This document shows, piece by piece, positions 18,498 through 28,174 of a DNA stretch of 64,000 nucleotides; position 1 is the stretch's first letter; every line of letters begins with the position of its first letter. The DNA comes from Agarilytica rhodophyticola (GTDB taxonomy: Bacteria; Pseudomonadota; Gammaproteobacteria; Pseudomonadales; Cellvibrionaceae), in assembly GCF_002157225.2 (NCBI RefSeq), contig NZ_CP021745.1, forward strand, positions 62,001-126,000, read 5' to 3'. A model generated the notes under the pieces. It worked only from the letters and a program-made list of their open reading frames with translations, ran no database searches and was not told the DNA's origin. Made by a program: the position numbers and the translations under genes.

Positions 18498-19445
18498 CTA
18501 TTCTACTAGATCGATCGCACCTTTAGCCATTCTACCATTGGAATGGGCAACACCTTTTACAATTCTCTTTTTCCAACCAAAGTCACTTCCCAATATTTTT
18601 GCTTGTTTTAGCCCTTCTTCATAAAAAGATAAGCCTCGGGCAAATCTCTGTGCTCCTTGACGCATAGCCTGGGGAGTTCTACGTAAGCTTTCATGATGAA
18701 TATCTGTATCCTGATCCCCTAACAAAACCACAACATCTTTACTTAGAGCTGTTTTTAAGTGCTCTTTCGATACACCAGAATTCTTGAGTCCATATGGGTA
18801 GATTTCATTTAGGCTGGGAAGTGTGTACCAACCGGCATTGGCGGCAATGTAACGTTTTACACGAGCATTAGGCTTATAATAAAGATAACGATGAACAAAC
18901 TGTGAGCCGGCGGAATGGCCATATATGGTGTAGTGTGTTTGCTTGCTCTTGATAGCTAGAACAACTGTGTCAAAAATAGACTCGATAGACGAAAACGTCC
19001 ATTTTTCTTCCTTTCGTAAAGCATGGTCATTAGCAAAGACATAACCCAAGTTATAGTGTTTAGACGAAGGGAAATCTGCTTTAGAGAATTCTGGAGCGAT
19101 AACGATGACGCCCTTGTTTTGTGCTAAGGGTTGCCACTCTTTAAGATATCTATGAGCGCCTCGCTTTGCACCATGCATCATGATAAGGATGGGAGCTTTT
19201 TTCATATCTACGCCCTTAGGCAAAAACACCCATACTGGGATTTTGGGGCCTGCCCAATCACTAAAAATAAAACGATTAATGTCACCGGCTTTTAACTGCT
19301 CATTGCCTGACAACAAAGGCGATTCAATATTGTTAAAGTAACCTTTGATTTCTTCTGAGTACCCACTATGAATATATAGCACTAACAGTAAAGTACTGAT
19401 CTTAATAAAATAGTGAGATAAGCGGCGATATAAATAACGAGACAT
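18498..19445 (-). CDS. Exported alpha/beta-hydrolase
   Basis: 315 residues. Signal peptide about 1-30. The alpha/beta-hydrolase core shows the oxyanion-side motif LIMMHGAKRGAHRY, the nucleophile elbow YGHSAGS (S178), LLGDQDTD as candidate acid region and GVAHSNGRM with the likely catalytic histidine near the C-terminus. The family includes polyhydroxybutyrate depolymerase-like and feruloyl-esterase-like enzymes; the substrate cannot be read here. Likely periplasmic or secreted esterase. It lies downstream of katG on the same strand but 275 bp apart, with a strong hairpin between them, so it has its own promoter. Confidence 0.78.
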   Translation of the reverse strand: MSRYLYRRLSHYFIKISTLLLVLYIHSGYSEEIKGYFNNIESPLLSGNEQLKAGDINRFIFSDWAGPKIPVWVFLPKGVDMKKAPILIMMHGAKRGAHRYLKEWQPLAQNKGVIVIAPEFSKADFPSSKHYNLGYVFANDHALRKEEKWTFSSIESIFDTVVLAIKSKQTHYTIYGHSAGSQFVHRYLYYKPNARVKRYIAANAGWYTLPSLNEIYPYGLKNSGVSKEHLKTALSKDVVVLLGDQDTDIHHESLRRTPQAMRQGAQRFARGLSFYEEGLKQAKILGSDFGWKKRIVKGVAHSNGRMAKGAIDLVE

Positions 19446-19638
19446 GCATTTCTACCTTTTTTTTTGACAAAAATATCCTATGCAAGCTGTGTCCGCAAAT
19501 GAAATATTTACATTTTTAAATGCATAATTCGCAAAACCTAAATTTAATAAACTAGCGCTTAGATGTAACTTTGCAAAAAATAGTTGTTAAGGAATGTGAG
19601 GTAAAAATAGATAAGGTGTGATGGACTTTGATAGAAAT

Positions 19639-19676
19639 TATGCTGGTTATGTAGGGGATACCTCATAACCAGCATA
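19639..19676. terminator. Strong hairpin downstream of katG
   Basis: TATGCTGGTTATG (19639-19651) is exactly inverted at 19664-19676; the loop itself can add three G-C/A-T pairs. It lies 46 bp past the katG stop on the minus strand. There is no long U run, so termination strength is uncertain. Confidence 0.6.
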
Positions 19677-19721
19677 TACATAGCAACTGCTTATAATACT
19701 AACTACGTGTAAATAGCTACT

Positions 19722-21989
19722 TTACTTTAGATCAAAGCGATCCAAACGCATGACTTTAGTCCAAGCATTAACAAAGTCTTTTACAAAGCGTTGTTGCGCA
19801 TCGTTATAAGCGTAAGCTTCAGCAACTGCTCGTAGTTCAGAGTTAGAGCCGAAGATCAAATCTACAGTTGTTGCTGTATATTTCACACGGCCAGTTTTAC
19901 GATCGACGCCTTCATAAAGGCCTTCAGTCTTTGCTTTTCTCCATTTAGTTGACATATCCATCAGATTAACAAAGAAGTCGTTATTTAAAGTACCAGGCTT
20001 ACGGGTGAATACACCATGTTTAACACCACCGGTATTCGCATCCAGCGAACGCATACCACCTACAAGAACCGTCATTTCTGGTACGGTTAAGTCAAGTTGA
20101 TCTGCTCTGTCTACTAGCATATCGGCTGGTGAACGGTAACTTGTACCTTTATTAAAGTAGTTTCGGAAAGCATCGGCCTTGGGCTCAAGCAAGCTAAAGG
20201 ATTTAACATCTGTTTGCTGGGCGGTAGCATCTCCACGGCCAGGTGCAAATGGAACTTCAATCTTCACACCGGCATCTTTAGCGGCTTTCTCAACTGCAGC
20301 TGCTCCACCAAGAACTATCAAGTCAGCCAGCGAGATTTTATTACGGCCTTTGTTAAAGCGTTTTTGTACGCCTTTTAACTTGTCTAGAACTTTGGCCAAT
20401 TCTCTTGGGTTGTTAGCCGCCCAATCCTTTTGTGGTGCCAGTGCAATTCGAGCACCGTTAGCGCCGCCGCGCATATCTGCTGCACGATAACTTGATGCCG
20501 AAGCCCAAGCAGTGCGAACTAATTCAGGCACAGTTAAACCAGACTTTAAAATTTGCTTTTTCAGGTCTTTAATCTGCTTAGCATTTACCAGTTTATAATC
20601 GGCAGTTGGAACAGGATCTTGCCAAATCATCGCTTCTTGAGGGTATTCGTCACCGAGGTAGCGGGCACGTGGTCCCATGTCACGGTGGGTTAATTTATAC
20701 CACGCTTTAGCGAAAGCTTTTTCATACTCGTCAGGATTAGCAAGAAAACGTTCTGCGATCTTTTTATAGTCTGGATCATATTTCAATGCTAAGTCGGCAG
20801 TTGTCATTACAGGAGGATTGAACTTACCTTTGACATGGGCATCGGGAACAGATTTGTGCAATGATTCATCCGTTGGAATCCATTGGATAGCACCACCGGG
20901 GCTGCGAGTTTGTTTCCATTCAAATTTAAGCAGGTTTTCAAGATATAGGGTGGTCCACTGTGTTGGAGCTTGCGTCCAAGCACCTTCAAGTCCACTTCCT
21001 ACCGTATCTTCAGAATGGCCTTTACCACACTTACTTTTCCAACCTAAACCCTGTTGCTCGATTGGAGCCGCGGCAGGTTCTGCGCCGACACACTCACTTG
21101 GCTTGTGAGCTCCGTGCATTTTACCGAAGGTGTGACCACCAGCAACAAGCGCTAAAGTTTCTTCATCATTCATAGCCATGCGCCCAAAGGCAATACGAAT
21201 ATTTTTTGCTGAGCCTAGTGGATCAGGCTTACCCATAGGACCTTCAGGATTAACGTAAATCAATCCCATATGGGTAGCACCGAGAGGACCTTGTAATTTG
21301 CCTTCACTGCCTCGACGATCACTGGCCAGCATTTCTACTTCTGGTCCCCAGTAAACCATGTCAGGTTCCCAATCATCTTCACGGCCTCCAGCAAAACCGT
21401 AAGTTTTGAAGCCCATATTCTCAAGAGCCACATTACCAGCAAGAACAATAAGGTCACCCCAAGAAAGGCTTTCACCGTATTTTTGCTTTACCGGCCAAAG
21501 TAAACGGCGAGCTTTATCAAGGCTAACATTATCTGGCCAGCTATTGAGAGGATCGAAGCGTTGTTGTCCGCCATCTGCACCACCACGTCCATCTAATGTA
21601 CGGTAGGTACCAGCGCTATGCCACGACATGCGGATAAAGAAAGGTCCATAGTTACCAAAATCAGCAGGCCACCACTCTTGTGAGTCGGTTAACAGGGTAT
21701 CGATATCTTTTTTAACTGCACTTAGATCAAGTTTGCTGAATGCTTCAGCATAATCAAAGTCTTCACCTAATGGATTGGAGCGTTTATCGTGAGCTCGTAG
21801 TGGTGCGAGGTCTAGTTGATTAGGCCACCAGAATTGATTGGACTTGGCTCGTCCTTCTACAACATGACCAGTCCCTGATGCACCTTTTGGTTTTGTGCTA
21901 CCACTATCAGCAAGTACACTGCCGGACATCAAGGACGCAGAAAGCATTGCTGCGGCAAGTGTGGTCATACGAAAAATACGTTTTTTCAT
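19722..21989 (-). CDS. katG: Exported catalase-peroxidase
   Basis: 755 residues, full-length bifunctional haem enzyme (two peroxidase-like halves). N-terminal active site: R120, W123 and H124 in IRMSWHSAG; proximal H286 in [11 protein letters not shown]; the W-Y-M crosslink residues W123, Y245 and M271 that give catalase activity are all present. Unlike most KatG proteins it begins with a clear signal peptide (about 1-27, ending VLADSG), as in KatP-type periplasmic versions. It removes peroxide in the periplasm or outside the cell, useful in the oxidative setting of algal surfaces. The C-terminal half lacks haem ligands, as usual. Encoded alone; no OxyR gene nearby. Confidence 0.95.
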   Translation of the reverse strand: MKKRIFRMTTLAAAMLSASLMSGSVLADSGSTKPKGASGTGHVVEGRAKSNQFWWPNQLDLAPLRAHDKRSNPLGEDFDYAEAFSKLDLSAVKKDIDTLLTDSQEWWPADFGNYGPFFIRMSWHSAGTYRTLDGRGGADGGQQRFDPLNSWPDNVSLDKARRLLWPVKQKYGESLSWGDLIVLAGNVALENMGFKTYGFAGGREDDWEPDMVYWGPEVEMLASDRRGSEGKLQGPLGATHMGLIYVNPEGPMGKPDPLGSAKNIRIAFGRMAMNDEETLALVAGGHTFGKMHGAHKPSECVGAEPAAAPIEQQGLGWKSKCGKGHSEDTVGSGLEGAWTQAPTQWTTLYLENLLKFEWKQTRSPGGAIQWIPTDESLHKSVPDAHVKGKFNPPVMTTADLALKYDPDYKKIAERFLANPDEYEKAFAKAWYKLTHRDMGPRARYLGDEYPQEAMIWQDPVPTADYKLVNAKQIKDLKKQILKSGLTVPELVRTAWASASSYRAADMRGGANGARIALAPQKDWAANNPRELAKVLDKLKGVQKRFNKGRNKISLADLIVLGGAAAVEKAAKDAGVKIEVPFAPGRGDATAQQTDVKSFSLLEPKADAFRNYFNKGTSYRSPADMLVDRADQLDLTVPEMTVLVGGMRSLDANTGGVKHGVFTRKPGTLNNDFFVNLMDMSTKWRKAKTEGLYEGVDRKTGRVKYTATTVDLIFGSNSELRAVAEAYAYNDAQQRFVKDFVNAWTKVMRLDRFDLK

Positions 21990-22405
21990 AGGAAATTCTC
22001 CCCTTTATTGTGTTATTCGGAAACGGCGTATATCCAGTTATCACACGTCTATCATTTTGCACTTCGATCTGGAGGCGATGGTTTTAGGATGCTGTTAGGC
22101 CAAGGTTTCAGATCAATCGATAAGTGATGGAGAAAATGTAAGCTCTATCAGTTATTTTGTATATTTGATAATTATAAAGATAGCATTCGGTTTTTTAGAT
22201 TGGTTAACAAATGGAAATTTGGGATGCTCTAACGCTTATCCATTAGCCAGAAAAAGAGAAATAAGCAATTTTTGGTGCCCAACTAGCATCTAGATATGCT
22301 GATTTAATCGAATTTATATCATCATATTTAAAATTGACATGCAGGTCACATGATCTGCGTGTTGAGGACTTGTCTACTTACGCAGGGAATACATCACTGT
22401 TCAGG
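21990..22405. other. Intergenic region upstream of katG
   Basis: About 415 bases holding the katG leader (GGAAATTCTCCCC near 22000, giving GGGGAGAATT before the start on the minus strand) and downstream sequence of the toxin gene. No OxyR-type site could be assigned by eye. Confidence 0.4.
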
Positions 22406-22702
22406 CTATAGCTTTCGGGCGTGTCGAGAGTGGCGAATGTGTAAAACTTTTACAGTTTCATCTTCCACAAGATAAAGGATGCGATAACTGCCGATAATTA
22501 AATGCCTAACGCCTCGCTGAATATCTATATCTTCCGGAGCGATAGGACAGCGTAAAGCTAATCGATCCAGCGCCTCAATACCTTCAATAATGGTGATGTA
22601 CCAAGCAACGGCATTTTCAGGAGATTCCTTTGCTATTTGCTGGTAGCGTTGTGTTAAATCATTTTCGGCGGTGGGTTTTATTTCAATACGATAACGCTTC
22701 AA
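22406..22702 (-). CDS. RelE/ParE-family toxin
   Basis: 98 residues with the compact ParE fold: IEIKPTAENDLTQRYQQIA, a middle VRHLIIGSYRILYLVEDETV and the terminal VLHIRHSRH. ParE toxins poison DNA gyrase, RelE toxins cut mRNA; the weak set of RelE catalytic residues and the RILYL...HIRH pattern favour ParE. Its start overlaps the antitoxin stop by 4 bp, so they are translationally coupled. Next to par genes, it would add post-segregational killing to the replicon's stability functions. Confidence 0.88.
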   Translation of the reverse strand: MKRYRIEIKPTAENDLTQRYQQIAKESPENAVAWYITIIEGIEALDRLALRCPIAPEDIDIQRGVRHLIIGSYRILYLVEDETVKVLHIRHSRHARKL

Positions 22703-22974
22703 CGTTGAATACCATGTGTCTCTTCGAAGCTCTTGGAAAACTCACCTAGAGACCTCCCCTCTTCCTCGAGGGCTTGACGAATACTTTGAATACTTTCGGC
22801 ATATTGCGCAAGTTCTGCCATTTTTTCATAGCTTTCAGCATCTTGCACCACTACAGCAGCTTTGCCGTTGACGGTAAGAATTTCAGGACGCTTACTTTCG
22901 TTAAGCCTTTTTATATGCTCTGCCGGTTTACGGCTAAAATCGGTGACGGTATGAATATCGCTGCTATTGAACAT
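22699..22974 (-). CDS. Phd/YefM-family antitoxin
   Basis: 91 residues: N-terminal DNA-binding part (IHTVTDFSRKPAEHIKRLNES, then PEILTVNGKAAVVVQDAESYEKM, diagnostic for Phd/YefM) and a C-terminal acidic helix (EEEGRSLGEFSKSFEETHG) that would wrap the toxin. First gene of the toxin-antitoxin pair. A perfect 11-bp inverted repeat lies just upstream and is the probable autoregulatory operator. Confidence 0.9.
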   Translation of the reverse strand: MFNSSDIHTVTDFSRKPAEHIKRLNESKRPEILTVNGKAAVVVQDAESYEKMAELAQYAESIQSIRQALEEEGRSLGEFSKSFEETHGIQR

Positions 22975-22991
22975 GGGCTTTTTCCTCCTAA

Positions 22992-23018
22992 ACAGAGAAT
23001 AAACATATTATTCTCTGT
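22992..23018. promoter_or_regulatory. Autoregulatory operator of the toxin-antitoxin pair
   Basis: ACAGAGAATAA (22992-23002) is exactly inverted at 23008-23018 with a 5-bp spacer, 18 bp upstream of the antitoxin start, the usual place for Phd/YefM binding. Confidence 0.7.
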
Positions 23019-23085
23019 TGACAATATCTTAGTGCTCAGTTTGAGTTTTTAAAATTTCGAGGATTCGACAACATATCCAGGTGAA

Positions 23086-23565
23086 TTAAGATGAGGCAAG
23101 TAGCTTTTCTCTTCGGCGACTGTAAGCTTTGATTTTTTCATTGGTGTGTTGCAACAATTGACGCAGCTTTTCAACTTTCGTCAGGTGACGATAACGATCT
23201 TCTTCCACTATGGGTGTCTCGCTATGAGCAAATAGCTTCAACTCCAGCTCTCCGAGTTTTATATAATTTTCTAGTTCTGCTTTGGATGTCAAAAGCTTCT
23301 TCAATTTTGTATCTATCGCTTCGATACTCAGCTCCTGACATTCATAAGGCTCATCTTGCTGGTGGGCAAATAGTGGTTCAGGTATATCTGTTTCTGGCAC
23401 CACAAAAGGGTTGGGGTAATCATCGATAAACTTTTCAAATAGCTCCGCAAACTCCCCTTGTAATATCGTCTGTTGATCGGGATTGTCTGACAATTTATAT
23501 TTGTTATAACAATGGACGATAGCCATCCAGTCCCGGGCTTTTGTTGTTGAGGCGCTAGAGGACAT
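23086..23565 (-). CDS. Third gene of the par operon, function unknown
   Basis: 159 residues, soluble. N-terminal half is acidic with a Pro-rich stretch (YPNPFVVPETDIPEPLF); the C-terminal half is a predicted coiled coil (about 80-159, ELSIEAIDTKLKKLLTSKAE ... KLRQLLQHTNEKIKAYSRRR). Its start overlaps the parB stop by one base, so it is co-expressed with parA and parB. No family recognised. By position it could be a partition accessory factor or a modulator of ParA or of the initiator; this is inference. Confidence 0.7.
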   Translation of the reverse strand: MSSSASTTKARDWMAIVHCYNKYKLSDNPDQQTILQGEFAELFEKFIDDYPNPFVVPETDIPEPLFAHQQDEPYECQELSIEAIDTKLKKLLTSKAELENYIKLGELELKLFAHSETPIVEEDRYRHLTKVEKLRQLLQHTNEKIKAYSRRREKLLASS

Positions 23566-24668
23566 TATTTTAACTTCGACATGAGAATATCAATGTTCAA
23601 GGCCAAACGACTTTGTACACTATCTAAGTTATCCCAGTCGACACCCTTCCAGTCTAAATCTTTTAGGCCACCTTCAATGATGGCACGAGCAGCCTTGCTC
23701 GCATGCTTACCTTTTAATGCAGGAATTGAAATGGAACTTCGAGTACGCCCTGCCCTTTTCGGTTTGGGTTTTTGCGCAGCTTGAACTTTAGCTGCATTAA
23801 TCGCCTCGTCTAAACTTTTACCCTTAGCCAGTAACGCAATAACATCTATTTGCATTTTTTCATCGGCGACTTTTTTGATAAGTTCAGTGGCGACACTTTT
23901 AGATGTGATAATGAAATCTAATATTCCTTGCAAAACCACTTTAGATTTCACTATCTGAGTATTTTGATAGTAAATGGTTTTTGAAATTCCTAGGGCGGTG
24001 TAGATTTCTGGCGTTGTCAGCCCCTGCCCTTCTAGATCCTTTAGCGCCTCGATAAAATCTAGAAGATCTGCATCCAGCGGCAAATCTTCTTTCTGACTAT
24101 TTTCTATAAACTTTAACAGTCGTTGTTTTTTGGGTTCTTTGTGATATACCTTGCATGGAATCGTAACACTATCGCCAAACGCAACCTTCCATGCAAGAAA
24201 ACGGCGATGGCCAAAAACCGTAATATATCGCCCAGCTTCCTGGTAGACGGCGATACGAGATTGTATCGGTTCGGATTTAAGATGCTCAGCAAATTCAACA
24301 ATTCCATCGATAAGCCGTTGGTTTATCTTAAAATAGCGGTGATCTGGGTCTAGTGCATTCTTAGTCGGGTTGGCAGGTAAGATGTAACGGGTACGAGCAT
24401 TCTTTTTATTTAGCACAATCGAGGCGACAGGAATATCATCTTCAATAAAGTCTTCACCTTTAACAGGTTCTGCCATGCCTGCCCGATCTGCACTCCAAGT
24501 ACTTTCTACTGCTTTTGCAGCAGCAATACTGCGCTGCATATTTTTAGTGATACCGGATGTTTTGTCAGAATTCTCAATGGCAGCATCCGACTTTTTTTGT
24601 ACAACACTCTCCTCTGAGCTAGCAGCTGATTCTTGAGTTTTCCTATTTTTCTTTGTTCTCAGGCCCAC
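23565..24668 (-). CDS. parB: ParB-family partition protein
   Basis: 367 residues. N-terminal ~75 residues are polar and disordered-looking, likely the ParA-contact region. The ParB/Sulfiredoxin-type nuclease-like domain (about 80-195) has VLNKKNARTRYIL and GHRR at 153-156 in the CTP-binding motif position usually GERR/GSRR. Then a helix-turn-helix (about 215-240, GLTTPEIYTALGISKTIYYQ) for parS recognition and a basic C-terminal part. It follows parA by 18 bp. It would bind the centromere-like site and stimulate ParA. parS was not proven; the two TTCCGG-N2-CCGGAA sites near the rep start are candidates. Confidence 0.9.
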   Translation of the reverse strand: MGLRTKKNRKTQESAASSEESVVQKKSDAAIENSDKTSGITKNMQRSIAAAKAVESTWSADRAGMAEPVKGEDFIEDDIPVASIVLNKKNARTRYILPANPTKNALDPDHRYFKINQRLIDGIVEFAEHLKSEPIQSRIAVYQEAGRYITVFGHRRFLAWKVAFGDSVTIPCKVYHKEPKKQRLLKFIENSQKEDLPLDADLLDFIEALKDLEGQGLTTPEIYTALGISKTIYYQNTQIVKSKVVLQGILDFIITSKSVATELIKKVADEKMQIDVIALLAKGKSLDEAINAAKVQAAQKPKPKRAGRTRSSISIPALKGKHASKAARAIIEGGLKDLDWKGVDWDNLDSVQSRLALNIDILMSKLK

Positions 24669-24686
24669 AAAAACTCCTTCTATGAA

Positions 24687-25649
24687 TTAGGCAATTAACT
24701 GTTGGTTTTCATTTGAAGAAAACATTTTGCGACGAACAAATTCAATAAATTGCATAATTTGTGTTTCCGCTTTAGGGTCTGAAAGCTGAGCGTTAACGAT
24801 CTCTCGCTCAGGAATTTGCTCAAATGCCATTGCAACGAGATTGCGCAAATCAAAATCTGGCATGTATTCGCGCGTTTCAGGGTGAGAGCGCAATAGTTCT
24901 AAATTCGCTTTATGATTGTTCCTTCTCAGATCGACAAGATTAGGAATCACACCAATAATGTTTAGGTCACATACCCTGAATTTATTTTCTTTCTTTATTT
25001 CAGTCAGCATTCTTCTTACTCCATCGATGCTATAGGTCTCTGCAAGTGTGGGTAAAAACACATCTGTACAGGCTCTAAGTACCGGTGTAGAAATAAGGTT
25101 CTTGCCAGGCGGGCAATCAAAGATAATTAAACTGTATTCCTCTTGCACATCATCGCCATTACAGAAATCAAAAATACGCTGATATATTGCATCGAGCGTA
25201 GACTGATCCGCAGACTTTTTTAAATCATCGAACGAGTTAAGAACAGCACCATCAGCAGGCAGTACATCTAAACGATCACATATAAGGCTTTCATAAGGTA
25301 CAACATCATTACCGTAGTAAATCGAAATGGAATTACTGCGTCCGCCCCATTGCACGTCATCGGGATCATTAGGATCAAAATCATCGTGAATTGGAGGTAC
25401 GCTGTACCCTTCCCCAGCGACAGCTTCCATTTTAATTGCGGTCTTACTTGCATTTTGCTGACCGTCCACATCGATGAGTAGAACCCTTTTGTTTGGATCT
25501 AGCTCGGGGATAAAACCCATAGCTGCCCGAATAGCGAGATGCAAAGCAAGTGTTGTCTTACCTGGTCCTCCTTTTTGCATGGCTGACGCCACAACACGCA
25601 TCCCGTTGTACATATTGGCTGGACTCTTGGTTAAATTCGCATTGCTCAT
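24687..25649 (-). CDS. parA: ParA-family partition ATPase
   Basis: 320 residues. Deviant Walker A motif KGGPGKTT at 26-33, a Walker A' style region VLLIDVDGQQNAS, and Walker B LIIFDCPPG. A chromosome-II/plasmid type ParA (type Ib-like size, no long N-terminal DNA-binding domain). It forms the ATP-dependent nucleoid gradient that moves ParB-bound plasmids. First gene of the parA-parB-orf operon and divergent from the rep gene across 370 bp, so copy control and partition are physically linked. An insertion of ~25 residues (DDFDPNDPDDVQWGG) between strands 2 and 3 is unusual. Confidence 0.92.
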   Translation of the reverse strand: MSNANLTKSPANMYNGMRVVASAMQKGGPGKTTLALHLAIRAAMGFIPELDPNKRVLLIDVDGQQNASKTAIKMEAVAGEGYSVPPIHDDFDPNDPDDVQWGGRSNSISIYYGNDVVPYESLICDRLDVLPADGAVLNSFDDLKKSADQSTLDAIYQRIFDFCNGDDVQEEYSLIIFDCPPGKNLISTPVLRACTDVFLPTLAETYSIDGVRRMLTEIKKENKFRVCDLNIIGVIPNLVDLRRNNHKANLELLRSHPETREYMPDFDLRNLVAMAFEQIPEREIVNAQLSDPKAETQIMQFIEFVRRKMFSSNENQQLIA

Positions 25650-26019
25650 ACTAGTATCTCCTATAAAGTTATAGGTACTCGCTGCTATTTTGACGATACA
25701 ATAAAACTAGGCGTTTATTTACAGATATGTGAAAATATAATTCAAATACAGGGGCATGTCACGGCCTGTATGAGATTTTTTGTGAAGCTATTAATATTTA
25801 ATTATTTTTGTAGGGAAACATAGAGTCTACGCGGGCTAGCAAGGGCTTTGACTTGCTAATTCCGGCTCCGGAAAAGCTATCTCCAAAAAGATAGCTTAAC
25901 AATGGAGCATCTACAAAAAACACATTAGTGTCAGTATTAAAAATTTAATTGAAATTCAAATAAACTCTATATATTTCAATAAGATAGATGATTTTTTTTA
26001 ATAATTCCGGGGCCGGAAA
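25650..26019. promoter_or_regulatory. Divergent parA/rep control region with two TTCCGG-N2-CCGGAA sites
   Basis: TTCCGGCTCCGGAA lies at 25860-25873 and TTCCGGGGCCGGAA at 26005-26018, 145 bp apart and the only GC-rich spots in AT-rich DNA. The second ends two bases before the rep ATG, so a bound protein would block rep expression. An additional 9-bp hairpin (25874-25897) and a 7-bp one (TAGCAAG/CTTGCTA, 25837-25858) flank the first site. Likely binder: ParB or the initiator. Confidence 0.6.
25874..25897. repeat. 9-bp hairpin next to the first TTCCGG site
   Basis: AAGCTATCT (25874-25882) is exactly inverted at 25889-25897 with loop CCAAAA. It could be an attenuator or a terminator for a short leader transcript toward rep; no U run follows. 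Confidence 0.5.
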
Positions 26020-27519
26020 ATGTTAAAACCACCTTATATTTCTAATGAAGAGAATATATCGGCTGAAGAAATTGAAATTCTATGTGAAAAGCTTATTTTA
26101 ACGAAGCTTGAGATTTCCTATTTAAAAGGAATCCATAAACTTTCAGTATTAACCGGTCGCGAACTTAGCATTATGGAAGTCCTAGATGATAGAGTAAAGT
26201 CCACAAATGGAGCAAGAAAGAGGCTAGAGACTTTATTTTCAAAAGGCGCTATCAGAAGGGCAGAAAGAAAGATTCCAGGCAAAAACCGCCCGGTAATTGT
26301 TTATAAGTTTAAACGCTTAGGAATAGAAGATACGTCTAGACAGGAAATCATACCTAGCGGCGATACCAGGCACAGTATCTTGGAAGTTGAACCTCGCAAC
26401 CCTATGGTTTCTCACAAAGGTATTTCTCGCTCTCTTAATTCTCCCGCAATTGACGACTTACTATGTTCGGTATTATTCGCAGCCTTAGAGTTTAATCGCC
26501 AAGGTAAAGGTAATATTAAGCCTGTAAAAGTTGAGTGGTATGGCGAGAAAGTTGATGTTATTACTCGCTGTGTCACAGGTTTACGATCTGAAAGTAAAGT
26601 GATTGCAAGAGTTACCGATCTAAAATACTGGATAGCGATGCTCACAATTTCGGATCAATTAATCAGTCATGCTCTCCACTTAGGTGAAACACCGAAAAAT
26701 TTCTTCGCGATAGAAATAGGGGCGATTAACGAGCAACTAAAGAAAGAAAATTCCGGTGGCAATATTGAAACAGCCCTAAAAGCACTAACCCGTTTAGCCG
26801 ATACCGTTTTTGATATTGAGAACCTACCCCAACGTATTTTAGATCGTTTTAATTTTGAAAAGGCATCTCAAAGAATCGAGCCCATCTCTAACTTTGGAGT
26901 ATACGAGGACTATAAAACCTCGGCTCAACAACGTAAGACCATTACCATAACCTACTCATTTCCAGAGGTAATATTTCAAGGAATATTGTCCGACAGGATC
27001 AATATCTATCGTATTAATCCTGAAGTACTTACAGAAACTAATGAGGTTATGTTTGCTCTTCATTTGTTTAACCGCAGGTTAATAGGTACAAACGCCTCCA
27101 TGCATTACAAAACAAATTTGAGAAAATTAAAGATGGCAATAGTGCCAGACAAAGATATTAGTTTTGAATTATTTTGTAAGCGCTTAGCCCTAGGCTTGGA
27201 GAAAAAGCATAAGCAATTGGGAACAAGGCCAGGAAATAAAAACCTTCAGCCCATTGTCTGGGATGATAAAAAGGAAAGAATATTATCCTACTACGCAAGT
27301 GTTGATGGTTACTACATTAGGATAAGAGGGGGCGAGTTATCTATTCATATAGATCCTACAGATTCTTATGTCGGCCTCAATAGTCTTCATCATTCTCTTA
27401 AGAAAAAGTCATCAATTGTAGCTAAACTCCCAAAAGGTGTTTCATCTCTCGACGACGTTGATATCGACTCTATTGCAAAGAACTTAGATCTCTTCGATGA
27501 CGGTGAGACTATGGAGTGA
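26020..27519 (+). CDS. Replication initiator, RctB-like winged-helix protein
   Basis: 499 residues. Position (divergent from parA, upstream of an iteron array) and architecture mark it as the replication initiator. The N-terminal winged helix (about 20-100: ISYLKGIHKLSVLTGRELS, RKRLETLFSKGAIRR) is followed by a central part whose order of elements resembles RctB of Vibrio chromosome II: a DLKYWIAMLTISDQLISH helix, a NIETALKALTRLADTVFDIE segment, IYRINPEVLTETNEVMFALH and a second winged-helix region SMHYKTNLRKLKMAI. It is shorter than RctB (about 660). Start ATG 26020 has no normal ribosome binding site; a palindrome occupies that spot. It should bind the iterons at 27.98-28.13 kb and open the origin. 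Family naming is tentative; the role is well supported. Confidence 0.78.
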   Translation: MLKPPYISNEENISAEEIEILCEKLILTKLEISYLKGIHKLSVLTGRELSIMEVLDDRVKSTNGARKRLETLFSKGAIRRAERKIPGKNRPVIVYKFKRLGIEDTSRQEIIPSGDTRHSILEVEPRNPMVSHKGISRSLNSPAIDDLLCSVLFAALEFNRQGKGNIKPVKVEWYGEKVDVITRCVTGLRSESKVIARVTDLKYWIAMLTISDQLISHALHLGETPKNFFAIEIGAINEQLKKENSGGNIETALKALTRLADTVFDIENLPQRILDRFNFEKASQRIEPISNFGVYEDYKTSAQQRKTITITYSFPEVIFQGILSDRINIYRINPEVLTETNEVMFALHLFNRRLIGTNASMHYKTNLRKLKMAIVPDKDISFELFCKRLALGLEKKHKQLGTRPGNKNLQPIVWDDKKERILSYYASVDGYYIRIRGGELSIHIDPTDSYVGLNSLHHSLKKKSSIVAKLPKGVSSLDDVDIDSIAKNLDLFDDGETME

Positions 27520-27980
27520 GATTTACGATAAGTGAAAATAGAATTTGAAGGATAGTTTTGCATTAACTAAATCTGAATTAAACTGACACCTCTTTTGTTG
27601 CAGGTCATCATACTACAGGGACTTTTCATCAGATACGCCCTCCCTTTTTTTCTCCCAAATGCATCACATCAAGTATTTCCATATAACAGCATTATGTTGT
27701 CACCTGAGCAAATGTATCTTATGGAGTTAGTTTGAAACTAAGTAAATTTAAACGGTATGTTCGCATATTATTTTTGTTGTTGTTTAAAAAAGTGATGTAT
27801 CTGCGTGGATGTTTATTATTTAATAACAGTAGTATCGTACTCATTGTTGTAATATTTTATTAAGAAAATACACATACCTGTTTGTAAGTATACTGAAATT
27901 AGAATAAATTTTAAGAATATAATACCTATGGAAATTTTATCTCATTGTTTTTATTGACTTTTTTTAATAGAAATGAATCT

Positions 27981-28131
27981 TTACTCCATAAATTATAACT
28001 TCACTCCATATTCCCCTTTTAACTCCGAAAACCCTAATTTCACTCCATACTTTTAAACTTTACTCTATTAAACTTAATTTCACTCCATATCCCCTATTTA
28101 CACTCCGAATTGCTTCTATTTTCACTCCGTA
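27981..28131 (+). repeat. Eight iterons, about 20-bp period
   Basis: The core ACTCC(A/G) recurs at 27983, 28003, 28022, 28042, 28062 (ACTCT), 28082, 28102 and 28124; fuller unit TTTCACTCCATA. Spacing is 20 bp (once 19, once 22), about two helical turns, so an initiator would bind on one face of DNA. Downstream of the rep gene and next to a DnaA box. Confidence 0.88.
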
Positions 28132-28165
28132 AAATAGGACTGTTTATATACAGCCTATAAACAAT

Positions 28166-28174
28166 TTATACACA
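28166..28174 (+). promoter_or_regulatory. DnaA box
   Basis: TTATACACA matches the DnaA consensus TTATNCACA, 40 bp after the last iteron. A one-mismatch copy, TTATATACA, is at 28144-28152. Confidence 0.7.

Noticed and set aside
27732-27863. 43-codon hydrophobic frame with a TTG start inside the origin AT-rich region
   Set aside because: GGAG precedes it, but hydrophobic translations are expected from AT-rich DNA and the region is better explained as the unwinding element of the origin.
27981-28131. Short regular repeats as a CRISPR array
   Set aside because: The 20-bp period, short core and position next to a rep gene and DnaA box fit iterons; there are no cas genes or unique 30-bp spacers.
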